This document shows positions 1 to 6,343 of a stretch of 11,615 nucleotides of DNA, in pieces (the stretch's first letter is position 1; each line of letters opens with the position of its first letter). The translations under genes and the position numbers were made by a program. This DNA is from an uncultured Oribacterium sp. (GTDB lineage Bacteria > Bacillota > Clostridia > Lachnospirales > Lachnospiraceae): NCBI GenBank assembly GCA_900772695.1, contig CAAGRO010000135.1:1-11615 (forward strand), written 5' to 3'. The notes below the pieces were generated by a model, which saw only the letters and a list, made by a program, of their open reading frames with translations, was not told the origin of the DNA and ran no database searches.

Positions 1-1
1 G

Positions 2-196
2 CAACATGCGGTACGACCGGACTTCATCGAGGTTCTGCCGGGCGTGATGCCGAAGATCATCGCAAACGCCTGTGCGAAGTCGAAGACGCCGATCATCGCG
101 GGCGGGCTGATCTCCGATAAGGAATCGGTGGTAGCGGCCCTGTCCGCAGGTGCGATCGCGGTTTCGTCGACAAACCACGGTGTCTGGGAGATGTAG
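2..196 (+). CDS. glpP: Glycerol-3-phosphate-responsive antiterminator GlpP, C-terminal part (5' truncated by window edge)
   Basis: The reading frame open from base 2 encodes 64 residues and stops at TAG 194-196; the start lies outside the window. The visible part has the signature C-terminal half of GlpP: PDFIEVLPG, then VMPKII, then TPIIAGGLI, and an ending in SAGAIAVSSTNHGVWEM. The family is a TIM-barrel-like RNA-binding protein that, with glycerol-3-phosphate, lets transcription pass terminators in glp mRNA leaders in Bacillus subtilis. The AGGL and SSTN segments correspond to the phosphate-binding end of the barrel. The gene lies 185 bp upstream of glpK in the same direction, which fits its known linkage with glp genes. 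What is seen is the sequence match and linkage; regulation of glpK by GlpP here is inferred. No alternative identity seems likely. Confidence 0.9.
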   Translation, partial: QHAVRPDFIEVLPGVMPKIIANACAKSKTPIIAGGLISDKESVVAALSAGAIAVSSTNHGVWEM

Positions 197-290
197 GCGA
201 CGCTGGACGGTTTCTTCCGCTCCAGGTGGACGATGTCGCCGGTCGGACAGGCAGATGGTATGCGACCAGATGGTGGCTTCTGAAGACCGG
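196..290 (+). other. Structured glpP-glpK intergenic RNA, possible GlpP target
   Basis: The 185 bp between glpP and glpK hold no gene. A nested hairpin can form from GGCGAC (196-201) with GTCGCC (235-240). Inside it, CTGGACGG (203-210) pairs with CCG (217-219) and TCCAG (221-225) around a TTTCTT loop. Just after it, CCGGTC (239-244) can pair with GACCGG (285-290). An 8-bp direct repeat CAGATGGT occurs at 252-259 and 267-274. No U-tract follows any of these stems, so a classic terminator is not visible. Because GlpP acts on leader RNA, this is the most obvious place for its target, but that is inference. No convincing sigma-A promoter was seen from 197 to 381. Confidence 0.35.
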
Positions 291-381
291 GTAAATAAAA
301 AACTGTACGGAATAATTCTTTGATTACTAAAGGCGCGTGATGAAAAACATGCAGAAACATTGAACAAAGGAGAAAAAAGGT

Positions 382-1878
382 ATGGCTAAGTATGTAATGG
401 CGCTGGATGCGGGAACGACGAGTAACCGGTGTATCCTGTTCAACGAGAAGGGTGAGATGTGCAGCGTGGCACAGCGTGAGTTCACACAGTACTTCCCGAA
501 GCCGGGCTGGGTAGAGCATGATGCAGAGGAGATCTGGGCGAGCATGCTCGGTGTCGCTGTCGAGGCGATCAATAAGATCGGTGCAACCGCAGAGGATATC
601 GCAGGTATCGGTATCACCAACCAGCGAGAGACCACCATCGTATGGGATAAGGCGACCGGCGAGCCGGTATATCATGCGATCGTATGGCAGTGCCGCAGAA
701 CCTCCGAGTACTGTGACAGCCTGAAGGAGAAGGGCCTCACCGACAAGTTCAGAGAGAAGACCGGTCTCGTCATCGACGCGTACTTCTCCGGAACGAAGGT
801 AAAGTGGATCCTCGATAATGTTGAGGGTGTAAGAGAAAGAGCCGAGAAGGGTGAGCTCCTGTTCGGTACCGTTGAGACATGGCTGATCTGGAAGCTGACC
901 AAGGGACGCGTTCATGTAACCGATTATTCCAACGCTTCCCGTACGATGCTTTTCAACATCAACACACTTGAGTGGGATGATGAGATCCTCGCAGAGCTCG
1001 ATATCCCGAAGTGCATGCTGCCGACACCGATGCCGTCCAGCTGCGTATACGGCGAGACCGATCCTTCGTACCTCGGTGGCGCGATCCCGATCGCAGGTGC
1101 CGCAGGTGACCAGCAGGCCGCTCTCTTCGGACAGACCTGCTTCAATCCTGGTGAAGCGAAGAACACCTACGGAACCGGCTGCTTCATGCTGATGAACACC
1201 GGTGAGAAGCCGATCTTCTCGAAGAACGGCCTCGTAACCACCATCGCGTGGGGCCTCGACGGCAAGGTGAATTACGCTCTCGAGGGTTCCATCTTCGTCG
1301 CAGGTGCAGCGGTTCAGTGGCTGAGAGATGAGCTTCGGATCATCGATTCTTCACCGGATTCCGAGTACATGGCGAAGAAGGTAAAGGATACCAACGGATG
1401 TTACGTGGTGCCTGCATTTACCGGCCTCGGTGCTCCGCACTGGGATCAGTACGCAAGAGGAACCATCGTCGGTATCACACGTGGTGTCAATAAGTACCAC
1501 ATCATCCGTGCAACGCTTGAGTCCCTCGCATATCAGGTAAATGATGTTCTGACCGCGATGAAGGCTGACTCCGGTATCGACCTCGCTGCGCTGAAGGTCG
1601 ACGGTGGCGCAAGTGCCAACGACTTCCTGATGCAGACACAGTCCGATATCATCAACGCGCCGGTTGAGCGTCCGCAGTGCGTAGAGACCACCGCGATGGG
1701 TGCTGCCTATCTCGCAGGCCTCGCAGTCGGTTACTGGACCAGCAAGGAAGACGTCATCAAGAACTGGGCGATCGATAAGACCTTCGAGCCGAAGATTTCT
1801 GACGAAGACAGAGCGAAGAAGATCAAGGGCTGGAACAAGGCGGTTAAGTACGCGTACGGCTGGGCGAAGGAAGACTGA
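382..1878 (+). CDS. glpK: Glycerol kinase
   Basis: This gene makes a 498-residue FGGY-family kinase that converts glycerol and ATP to sn-glycerol-3-phosphate in the cytoplasm, which traps glycerol entering through GlpF. Length and sequence are close to GlpK throughout: phosphate-1 loop DAGTTSNR (9-16), NQRETT (80-85), WQCRR (102-106), YFSGTK (134-139), DYSNASRTMLFN (181-192), AGDQQAALFGQ (241-251, with Asp243 as expected catalytic base), NTYGTGCF (261-268) and adenosine-site DGGA (407-410). The start is supported by AAAGGAG at 366-372, nine bases upstream. The first loop reads DAG rather than the common DQG, which I believe is a clade variant. No histidine occurs at residues 221-238, where some Firmicute kinases carry the His phosphorylated by HPr, so that PTS control may be absent. 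It is followed by glpF in the same direction. Confidence 0.97.
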   Translation: MAKYVMALDAGTTSNRCILFNEKGEMCSVAQREFTQYFPKPGWVEHDAEEIWASMLGVAVEAINKIGATAEDIAGIGITNQRETTIVWDKATGEPVYHAIVWQCRRTSEYCDSLKEKGLTDKFREKTGLVIDAYFSGTKVKWILDNVEGVRERAEKGELLFGTVETWLIWKLTKGRVHVTDYSNASRTMLFNINTLEWDDEILAELDIPKCMLPTPMPSSCVYGETDPSYLGGAIPIAGAAGDQQAALFGQTCFNPGEAKNTYGTGCFMLMNTGEKPIFSKNGLVTTIAWGLDGKVNYALEGSIFVAGAAVQWLRDELRIIDSSPDSEYMAKKVKDTNGCYVVPAFTGLGAPHWDQYARGTIVGITRGVNKYHIIRATLESLAYQVNDVLTAMKADSGIDLAALKVDGGASANDFLMQTQSDIINAPVERPQCVETTAMGAAYLAGLAVGYWTSKEDVIKNWAIDKTFEPKISDEDRAKKIKGWNKAVKYAYGWAKED

Positions 1879-1916
1879 ACTTCTGCAGACCGGAAGTATG
1901 AATGAACGATTCGTAT

Positions 1917-1941
1917 GCCGGATGGTGATGCGCCATCCGGC
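1917..1941 (+). repeat. Perfect 9-bp palindrome between glpK and glpF
   Basis: GCCGGATGG (1917-1925) and CCATCCGGC (1933-1941) form a perfect stem around a TGATGCG loop. No T-run follows, so it is not a rho-independent terminator. In mRNA it could stabilise the glpK 3' end or tune the glpK to glpF ratio. It looks superficially like an enterobacterial REP unit, but nothing else here suggests that origin. Confidence 0.6.
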
Positions 1942-2001
1942 ACCCGTAGAAATCATAAAGGGGATAGAAACAGAGATTGAAAAGAAACAGGAGGAAGTAA
2001 A

Positions 2002-2715
2002 ATGTTACCGTATATAGGCGAGTTTTTAGGCACGATGATGCTGATTATCCTGGGTGATGGTGTCGTAGCAAACGTAACGCTGAACAAGTCTGGTATGAAG
2101 GGCGCAGGTTCGATTCAGATCACCCTGGCATGGGGCCTTGCGGTTCTGGTTCCGGCATTCATTTTCGGTGAAGCATCCGGTGCATCCTTTAACCCGGCAC
2201 TGACCATCGCACTGGCAGTCGAAGGCAGCTTCGCATGGTCCATGGTTCCTGGTTACATCATCGCACAGATCGCAGGTGCATTTGTGGGTGCCTGCATCGT
2301 TTACCTGCTTTTCAAGGCACAGTTCGACGCGACCGACGATCCTGGCGCGAAGCTCGGTGTGTTCAGTACCGGTCCTTCCGTTGACAACAGAGCACTGAAC
2401 ATCCTTTCTGAGGCAGTAGGTACCTTCGTTCTCGTATTCGCCATCAAGGGCATCGGCAATGTAACCGGCCTTGCAACAGGTGTGGATAAGTTATTCGTAT
2501 TCGGCATCATCGTTTCCATCGGTATGTCGCTCGGCGGCCTGACCGGCTACGCGATCAACCCTGCAAGAGACCTCGGACCTCGTATCGCACACGCGGTTCT
2601 GCCGATCAAGGGCAAGGGCGATTCGAATTTCAGTTACGGCCTGGTTGTTCCGGTGATCGGACCGATCATCGGTGCGATCGTCGCTGTTTTACTGTACAAC
2701 GCAATTCCGTGGTGA
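2002..2715 (+). CDS. glpF: Glycerol uptake facilitator (aquaglyceroporin)
   Basis: The product is a 237-residue MIP-family channel for passive glycerol entry across the cytoplasmic membrane, a normal length for GlpF. The two pore-forming half helices are present: GASFNPALT (NPA at 64-66) and GYAINPARDLGPR (NPA at 186-188). The Asp after the second NPA-Arg (Asp190) is the residue that separates glycerol facilitators from pure water channels. Six hydrophobic segments are visible, beginning near residues 5, 41, 83, 134, 165 and 212. AGGAGG at 1989-1994, seven bases ahead of ATG, supports the start. It lies 123 bp after glpK with only a hairpin between, so co-transcription is likely. A strong terminator follows the stop codon. 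Confidence 0.95.
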   Translation: MLPYIGEFLGTMMLIILGDGVVANVTLNKSGMKGAGSIQITLAWGLAVLVPAFIFGEASGASFNPALTIALAVEGSFAWSMVPGYIIAQIAGAFVGACIVYLLFKAQFDATDDPGAKLGVFSTGPSVDNRALNILSEAVGTFVLVFAIKGIGNVTGLATGVDKLFVFGIIVSIGMSLGGLTGYAINPARDLGPRIAHAVLPIKGKGDSNFSYGLVVPVIGPIIGAIVAVLLYNAIPW

Positions 2716-2751
2716 TGAAAGAAACTTAAGATCGTGAAGGCATGAGATGAG

Positions 2752-2805
2752 AGAGCCTGTCAGGATAAGCGCATGATGGGTGCGTTTTCTTGACAGGCTC
2801 TTTTT
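2752..2805 (+). terminator. Rho-independent terminator after glpF
   Basis: AGAGCCTGTCA (2752-2762) pairs perfectly with TGACAGGCTCT (2791-2801) and runs into TTTTT. The loop contains a further small stem, CGCA with TGCG. It closes the glpK-glpF unit and separates it from the dehydrogenase unit. Confidence 0.9.
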
Positions 2806-2811
2806 CAAAAG

Positions 2812-2839
2812 TACAGAAGCTGTAAAGCGGCTGTAAAAT
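2812..2839 (+). promoter_or_regulatory. Probable promoter with tandem GCTGTAAA repeats upstream of the GlpA-like gene
   Basis: After the glpF terminator there is a good -10 box, TAAAAT (2834-2839), but only a weak -35. GCTGTAAA is repeated at 2819-2826 and 2830-2837, exactly 11 bp apart, or one helical turn, and the second copy overlaps the -10. This could be an operator for a dimeric repressor or simply part of the promoter. The element is visible in the sequence; its role is inferred. Confidence 0.45.
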
Positions 2840-2846
2840 TTTCGCA

Positions 2847-2882
2847 GTGCATTGCCCCGCGAAAAACCGGGGCGTACACTGT
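2847..2882 (+). promoter_or_regulatory. Leader hairpin of the dehydrogenase unit
   Basis: CAGTG, then GCCCCG, pair with CGGGGC, then CACTG, around a CGAAAAAC loop; the internal loop is asymmetric. No T-run follows. It lies between the proposed promoter and the start codon at 2919, where a GlpP-type leader target would be expected, but no family-specific signature was recognised. Confidence 0.45.
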
Positions 2883-2918
2883 GGCTGAGCTGATAGCAGA
2901 TAAAGGAGTGACTGGAAT

Positions 2919-4355
2919 ATGTATGATGTAATCATTATCGGAGCAGGTGTCTCCGGTGCAGCTACCGCGCGAGAGCTGTCACGATATAAAGTAAATGCCT
3001 GTGTCATCGAAAAAGAAGAGGATGTGTGCTGTGGTACATCGAAGGCCAACAGTGCGATCGTCCATGCCGGCTATGATGCGGCGACGGGATCCCTGATGGC
3101 GAAGCTGAATGTGCGTGGAAACCAGATGATGGAGCAGCTCGCGAAGGATCTGGACTTCCCGTTTAAGAAGAACGGTTCCCTGGTCGTATGTCTCCATGAG
3201 GAGGATATGCCGAACCTTCAGGCGCTGTATGACCGGGGCGTCGCAAACGGTGTCAAGGATCTCCGCATCCTGAACCAGGAGGAGCTCCGGGCGATGGAGC
3301 CGAATATCTCGGATGATGCATACGCCGCTCTGTATGCACCGACCGCCGGCATCGTCTGCCCGTTCAACCTGAACATCGCGATGGCAGAGAACGCCTGCGT
3401 AAACGGCGTCGAGTTTAAGTTTGATACCGAGGTGACTGGTCTGCATCCGATCGAGGGCGGCTGGGCAATCGAGACGAATCAGGGCAGCTTCGAGACGAAG
3501 TATGTGGTCAATGCTGCCGGCGTCTACGCAGACACGCTCCACAACATGGTGAGTGCGAAGAAGATCCACATCACCCCGCGAAGAGGTGACTACTGCCTCC
3601 TCGATAAGACCGCAGGTAATCTCGTCAGCAAGACGATTTTTGCGCTGCCTGGCAAGTTCGGTAAGGGTATTCTCGTGGCACCAACCGTGCATGGAAACCT
3701 CATCCTCGGTCCGACCGCGATCGACATCGAGGATAAGGAAGGAACCAATACGACGAGAGAGGGCCTCGATCAGGTCATCGCGAAGTGCGGTATGAATGTG
3801 AAGAACATCCCGATGCGTTCGGTGATCACCTCCTTCGCAGGACTTCGTGCACACGAGGATGGCCATGAGTTCCTGATCGGAGAGCTCGAGGATGCGCCGG
3901 GCTTCATCGACTGCGCCGGCATCGAGTCCCCTGGTCTCACCAGCTCACCGGCGATCGGCGAGATGGTGGCCGAGATCCTGAGAGAGAAGCTGCATCTGGA
4001 GAAGAATGAGAACTTTGTTGCCACAAGAAAAGGTGTTCTGGATCCGGATGCACTCTCGAAGGAGGAGCGGATCGAACTCATCCGGAAGAATCCGGCCTAT
4101 GGCAATATCATCTGCCGCTGTGAGATGATCACCGAGGGCGAGATCCTCGATGCCATCCACCGCCCGCTCGGTGCGAAGTCACTCGACGGCGTGAAGCGCA
4201 GAACGAGAGCTGGTATGGGGCGCTGTCAGGCAGGATTCTGCTCACCGAGAACCATGGAGATCCTCGCACGTGAGCGGCATGTCAGCATGTTTGACATCAC
4301 GAAATCCGGTGGAGAGTCGAAGATCGTCACAGGAACCAATAAGGATTCGTTATAA
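2919..4355 (+). CDS. GlpA-like FAD-dependent glycerol-3-phosphate dehydrogenase with C-terminal BFD-type [2Fe-2S] domain
   Basis: This is a 478-residue flavoprotein, probably oxidising glycerol-3-phosphate to dihydroxyacetone phosphate. The N-terminal FAD site is clear: GAGVSG (8-13), with the acidic residue that would bind ribose at Glu31. The DAO-type fold runs to about residue 365 and ends in the FAD-contacting stretch GIESPGLTSSPAIG. The C-terminal domain (about 395-450) carries four cysteines, C399-x-C401 and C436-x4-C441 (CRC and RCQAGFC), the pattern of a BFD-like [2Fe-2S] domain as in GlpA and NirB-type proteins. AAAGGAG at 2902-2908 supports the start. The next gene begins 15 bp after the stop. 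L-2-hydroxyglutarate oxidase (LhgO) belongs to the same superfamily, but the glpP-glpK-glpF context favours glycerol-3-phosphate. No membrane anchor is seen. Confidence 0.88.
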   Translation: MYDVIIIGAGVSGAATARELSRYKVNACVIEKEEDVCCGTSKANSAIVHAGYDAATGSLMAKLNVRGNQMMEQLAKDLDFPFKKNGSLVVCLHEEDMPNLQALYDRGVANGVKDLRILNQEELRAMEPNISDDAYAALYAPTAGIVCPFNLNIAMAENACVNGVEFKFDTEVTGLHPIEGGWAIETNQGSFETKYVVNAAGVYADTLHNMVSAKKIHITPRRGDYCLLDKTAGNLVSKTIFALPGKFGKGILVAPTVHGNLILGPTAIDIEDKEGTNTTREGLDQVIAKCGMNVKNIPMRSVITSFAGLRAHEDGHEFLIGELEDAPGFIDCAGIESPGLTSSPAIGEMVAEILREKLHLEKNENFVATRKGVLDPDALSKEERIELIRKNPAYGNIICRCEMITEGEILDAIHRPLGAKSLDGVKRRTRAGMGRCQAGFCSPRTMEILARERHVSMFDITKSGGESKIVTGTNKDSL

Positions 4356-4370
4356 GAGGGAGGCCACAAC

Positions 4371-5639
4371 ATGAAAGCGTATGACATCGTAATTATAGGC
4401 GGAGGACCGGCAGGACTGGCTGCTGCGATTTCTGCGAAGAAAAGCGGCGTGGACAGTGTCCTCATCCTCGAGAGAGATAAGGAGCTGGGCGGTATCCTGA
4501 ACCAGTGTATCCATAACGGCTTCGGACTGCATACCTTTAAGGAGGAGCTGACCGGACCGGAGTACGCAGGACGGTTCATCGACGAGGCGCGTGCGATGAA
4601 GATCGAGTATAAGCTGAACACCATGGTCATGGATATCAGTCCGGCGAAGGTGGTGACGGCGATGAATCGTGAAGAGGGTCTCTTCGAGATCCAGGCGCGG
4701 GCTGTCGTACTGGCGATGGGCTGCCGCGAGCGCTCCAGAGGCGCACTCAACATCCCGGGTTATCGTCCGGCCGGTATCTTCTCCGCAGGTACGGCGCAGC
4801 GTCTCGTCAACATGGAGGGCTATATGCCTGGACGGGAGGTGGTGATCCTCGGATCCGGAGACATTGGCCTCATCATGGCGAGACGTATGACCTTCGAGGG
4901 CGCGAAGGTCAAGGTCGTGGCGGAGCTCATGCCGTATTCCGGCGGACTCAAGCGAAACATCGTGCAGTGTCTCGACGACTATGGGATCCCGCTGAAGCTG
5001 AGCCATACCGTCGTGGATATCAAGGGGAAGGAACGCCTCGAGGGGATCACGCTCGCGGAGGTGGACAGCCACGGGAAGCCGATTCCGGGCACCGAGGAGG
5101 AGTACAGCTGTGATACGCTGCTGCTGTCCGTCGGTCTGATTCCGGAGAACGAGATTTCGAGAGGGATGGGCGTCGATATGAACCCGGTCACCTCCGGTCC
5201 GAAGGTAAATGAGAGCCTGGAGACGAGCATCGAGGGCGTCTTCGCCTGCGGTAACGTGCTGCACGTACATGACCTCGTCGACTATGTTTCCGAGGAGGCA
5301 GCGGCAGCAGGCCGTAACGCGGCGGCGTATGTGAAGCAGGGCGAGGCCCGGGCGGACGGTGGCCACGAGATCACGCTGCATCCGATCGAGGGCGCGCGTT
5401 ATACCGTTCCGGGCACCATCAACGTGGAACGCATGGACGAGAACCTGACGGTTCGTTTCCGTGTGGGCAATGTCTACAGGAACTGCTATATCAGTGCATA
5501 TTTCGATGACGAGCGCGTGATCCACAAGAAGCGTCCGGTGGTGGCGCCGGGTGAGATGGAGGAGATCCGACTCACGAAGGAGCAGCTCGAGAAGTATCCG
5601 GATCTCAGGACGATCACGGTGAAGATAGAGGAGGCATGA
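4371..5639 (+). CDS. FAD/NAD(P)-binding pyridine nucleotide-disulphide-type oxidoreductase, partner subunit of the G3P dehydrogenase
   Basis: The product has 422 residues and two Rossmann folds: FAD-binding GGGPAG (10-15) and an NAD(P)-site-like GSGDIG (161-166). A third FAD contact is at GVFACGN (289-295). A C-terminal beta-rich part of about 80 residues follows. There is no CxxxxC redox-active pair; a single Cys46 lies in the GGILNQC segment. The architecture resembles the middle subunit of three-part flavoprotein dehydrogenases such as the HcnB type, which suggests electron transfer between the DAO-type subunit and a soluble acceptor, perhaps NAD(P). Such genes commonly follow GlpA-like genes in Clostridia and Thermotoga. 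GAGGGAGG (4356-4363) gives a strong RBS seven bases from ATG. The stop codon overlaps the next gene region, so tight co-expression is expected. The acceptor is not known from sequence. Confidence 0.85.
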   Translation: MKAYDIVIIGGGPAGLAAAISAKKSGVDSVLILERDKELGGILNQCIHNGFGLHTFKEELTGPEYAGRFIDEARAMKIEYKLNTMVMDISPAKVVTAMNREEGLFEIQARAVVLAMGCRERSRGALNIPGYRPAGIFSAGTAQRLVNMEGYMPGREVVILGSGDIGLIMARRMTFEGAKVKVVAELMPYSGGLKRNIVQCLDDYGIPLKLSHTVVDIKGKERLEGITLAEVDSHGKPIPGTEEEYSCDTLLLSVGLIPENEISRGMGVDMNPVTSGPKVNESLETSIEGVFACGNVLHVHDLVDYVSEEAAAAGRNAAAYVKQGEARADGGHEITLHPIEGARYTVPGTINVERMDENLTVRFRVGNVYRNCYISAYFDDERVIHKKRPVVAPGEMEEIRLTKEQLEKYPDLRTITVKIEEA

Positions 5640-5641
5640 CG

Positions 5642-6001
5642 ATGGAAGAGAGAAAACTGATTTGCATCGGCTGTCCGATGGGATGTCCTCTGACAGTGGA
5701 GATCGATGGTGGTGAGGTCGTGAGCGTCACGGGAAATACCTGTAAGCGTGGTGATGTCTATGCGCGGAAGGAAGTGACGAATCCGACGAGAATCGTGACC
5801 TCGACGGTACGGGTGACCGGTGGAGACCATGATATGGTGTCGGTGAAGACGAAGGAGGATATTCCGAAGGGAAAGATCTTCGAGTGTGTGAAGGCGCTGA
5901 AGGGCGTTTCGGTGCAGGCACCGGTGCACATCGGGGATGTGATCCTGGAGGATGTCGCCGGGACCGGCGTGCCGATCGTCGCGACGAAGAACGTGAACTA
6001 G
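5642..6001 (+). CDS. DUF1667-family small four-cysteine (probable Fe-S) protein
   Basis: This small protein of 119 residues has cysteines C8-x2-C11-x3-C15 near the N terminus and C34 (GNTCKRG). The spacing resembles the [4Fe-4S] motif at the N terminus of molybdopterin oxidoreductases, so a cluster is plausible. The rest contains the NPTRIVTSTVRV segment typical of the DUF1667 family. The family accompanies GlpA-like and pyridine nucleotide oxidoreductase genes, and it is probably the third subunit, carrying electrons. Two in-frame ATGs exist. The one at 5636 overlaps the upstream stop as ATGA but sits one base from GAGGAGG (5628-5634), too close. The one at 5642 has a seven-base spacer and is chosen here. 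No transmembrane segment is present. Confidence 0.85.
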   Translation: MEERKLICIGCPMGCPLTVEIDGGEVVSVTGNTCKRGDVYARKEVTNPTRIVTSTVRVTGGDHDMVSVKTKEDIPKGKIFECVKALKGVSVQAPVHIGDVILEDVAGTGVPIVATKNVN

Positions 6002-6008
6002 TACTGAA

Positions 6009-6105
6009 GCCCGGGAGGGCCGGCATCAGGTACACAGTACTCCGAGACCGGTTCAATCTAAGCCGGGGACCCTAAGCGGCACTAGGCCCTCCGGGCGATT
6101 TTTTT
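6009..6105 (+). terminator. Large branched rho-independent terminator closing the glycerol dehydrogenase unit
   Basis: GCCCGGGAGGGCC (6009-6021) pairs with GGCCCTCCGGGC (6085-6096) with one bulged G, followed by seven Ts (6099-6105). The enclosed 63 nt are not a simple loop. They hold GTAC-ACA-GTAC (6030-6040) and CCGGTT-CAATCT-AAgCCGG (6048-6066). CAGTAC (6035-6040) is also complementary to GTACTG (6001-6006), offering an alternative pairing. Terminator function is clear; the branched interior is unusual for one. Confidence 0.85.
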
Positions 6106-6115
6106 CTACTTGGAC

Positions 6116-6144
6116 TTGTCAACAGTGGTCGTGCGTTCTATAAT
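6116..6144 (+). promoter_or_regulatory. Sigma-A promoter of the thiC unit
   Basis: TTGTCA (6116-6121) and a perfect TATAAT (6139-6144) are separated by exactly 17 bp. Transcription would begin near 6151, just upstream of the TPP aptamer. Confidence 0.9.
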
Positions 6145-6149
6145 TTAAG

Positions 6150-6255
6150 AAATGTAAACATAAAAAGAGGGGAGCTGACTGCTGTCGGCTGAGAGGAGAT
6201 TCAGAAATCTCGACCCGCAACCTGATTTGGATAATGCCAACGTAGGTAAATACTT
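6150..6255 (+). ncRNA. TPP riboswitch aptamer (THI element)
   Basis: The conserved THI-box parts appear in order. A GGGG segment (P2) comes first, then a 7-bp P3 hairpin (AGCTGAC with GTCGGCT). CTGAGA follows at 6189-6194, an extra hairpin GAGATT-CAGA-AATCTC, and ACCCG. The diagnostic 3' half has ACCTGAT, TGGATAATGCCA and CGTAGG. The aptamer binds thiamin pyrophosphate. It lies between a strong promoter and a terminator ahead of thiC, so TPP should promote termination and shut off HMP-P synthesis. Confidence 0.97.
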
Positions 6256-6289
6256 AGGATGAGTCGTCGTTTGTACGCTTATGAATCTG

Positions 6290-6318
6290 AGAGAACACCT
6301 GCGGGTGTTCTCTTTTTT
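6290..6318 (+). terminator. Expression-platform terminator of the TPP riboswitch
   Basis: GAGAACACC (6291-6299) pairs perfectly with GGTGTTCTC (6304-6312) around TGCG, followed by six Ts. It sits 26 bp before the thiC start, so control is by premature transcription termination. TGAATCT (6282-6288), just upstream, is complementary to AGATTCA (6198-6204) inside the aptamer, a possible part of the switching helix. Confidence 0.92.
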
Positions 6319-6343
6319 AATCCGAATCAGAAAAGGAGAAAAT

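Noticed and set aside
391..429. The DAGTTSNR loop of glycerol kinase as a loss-of-function change.
   Set aside because: All other kinase motifs are intact, and from memory this variant is common in clostridial GlpK.
4350..5525. A 391-codon minus-strand frame opposite the second oxidoreductase gene.
   Set aside because: It has the same shadow composition, no RBS and no domain; the plus-strand protein has clear FAD motifs.
6022..6084. A tRNA-like element inside the large terminator, suggested by GGTTCAATC.
   Set aside because: There is no acceptor stem, anticodon arm or D-arm in the right order; the motif lies in a short local hairpin.
6281..6343. An in-frame ATG at 6281 that would lengthen ThiC by 21 residues.
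   Set aside because: It overlaps the riboswitch terminator stem, has no RBS, and ThiC similarity starts after 6344, where AAGGAG is well placed.
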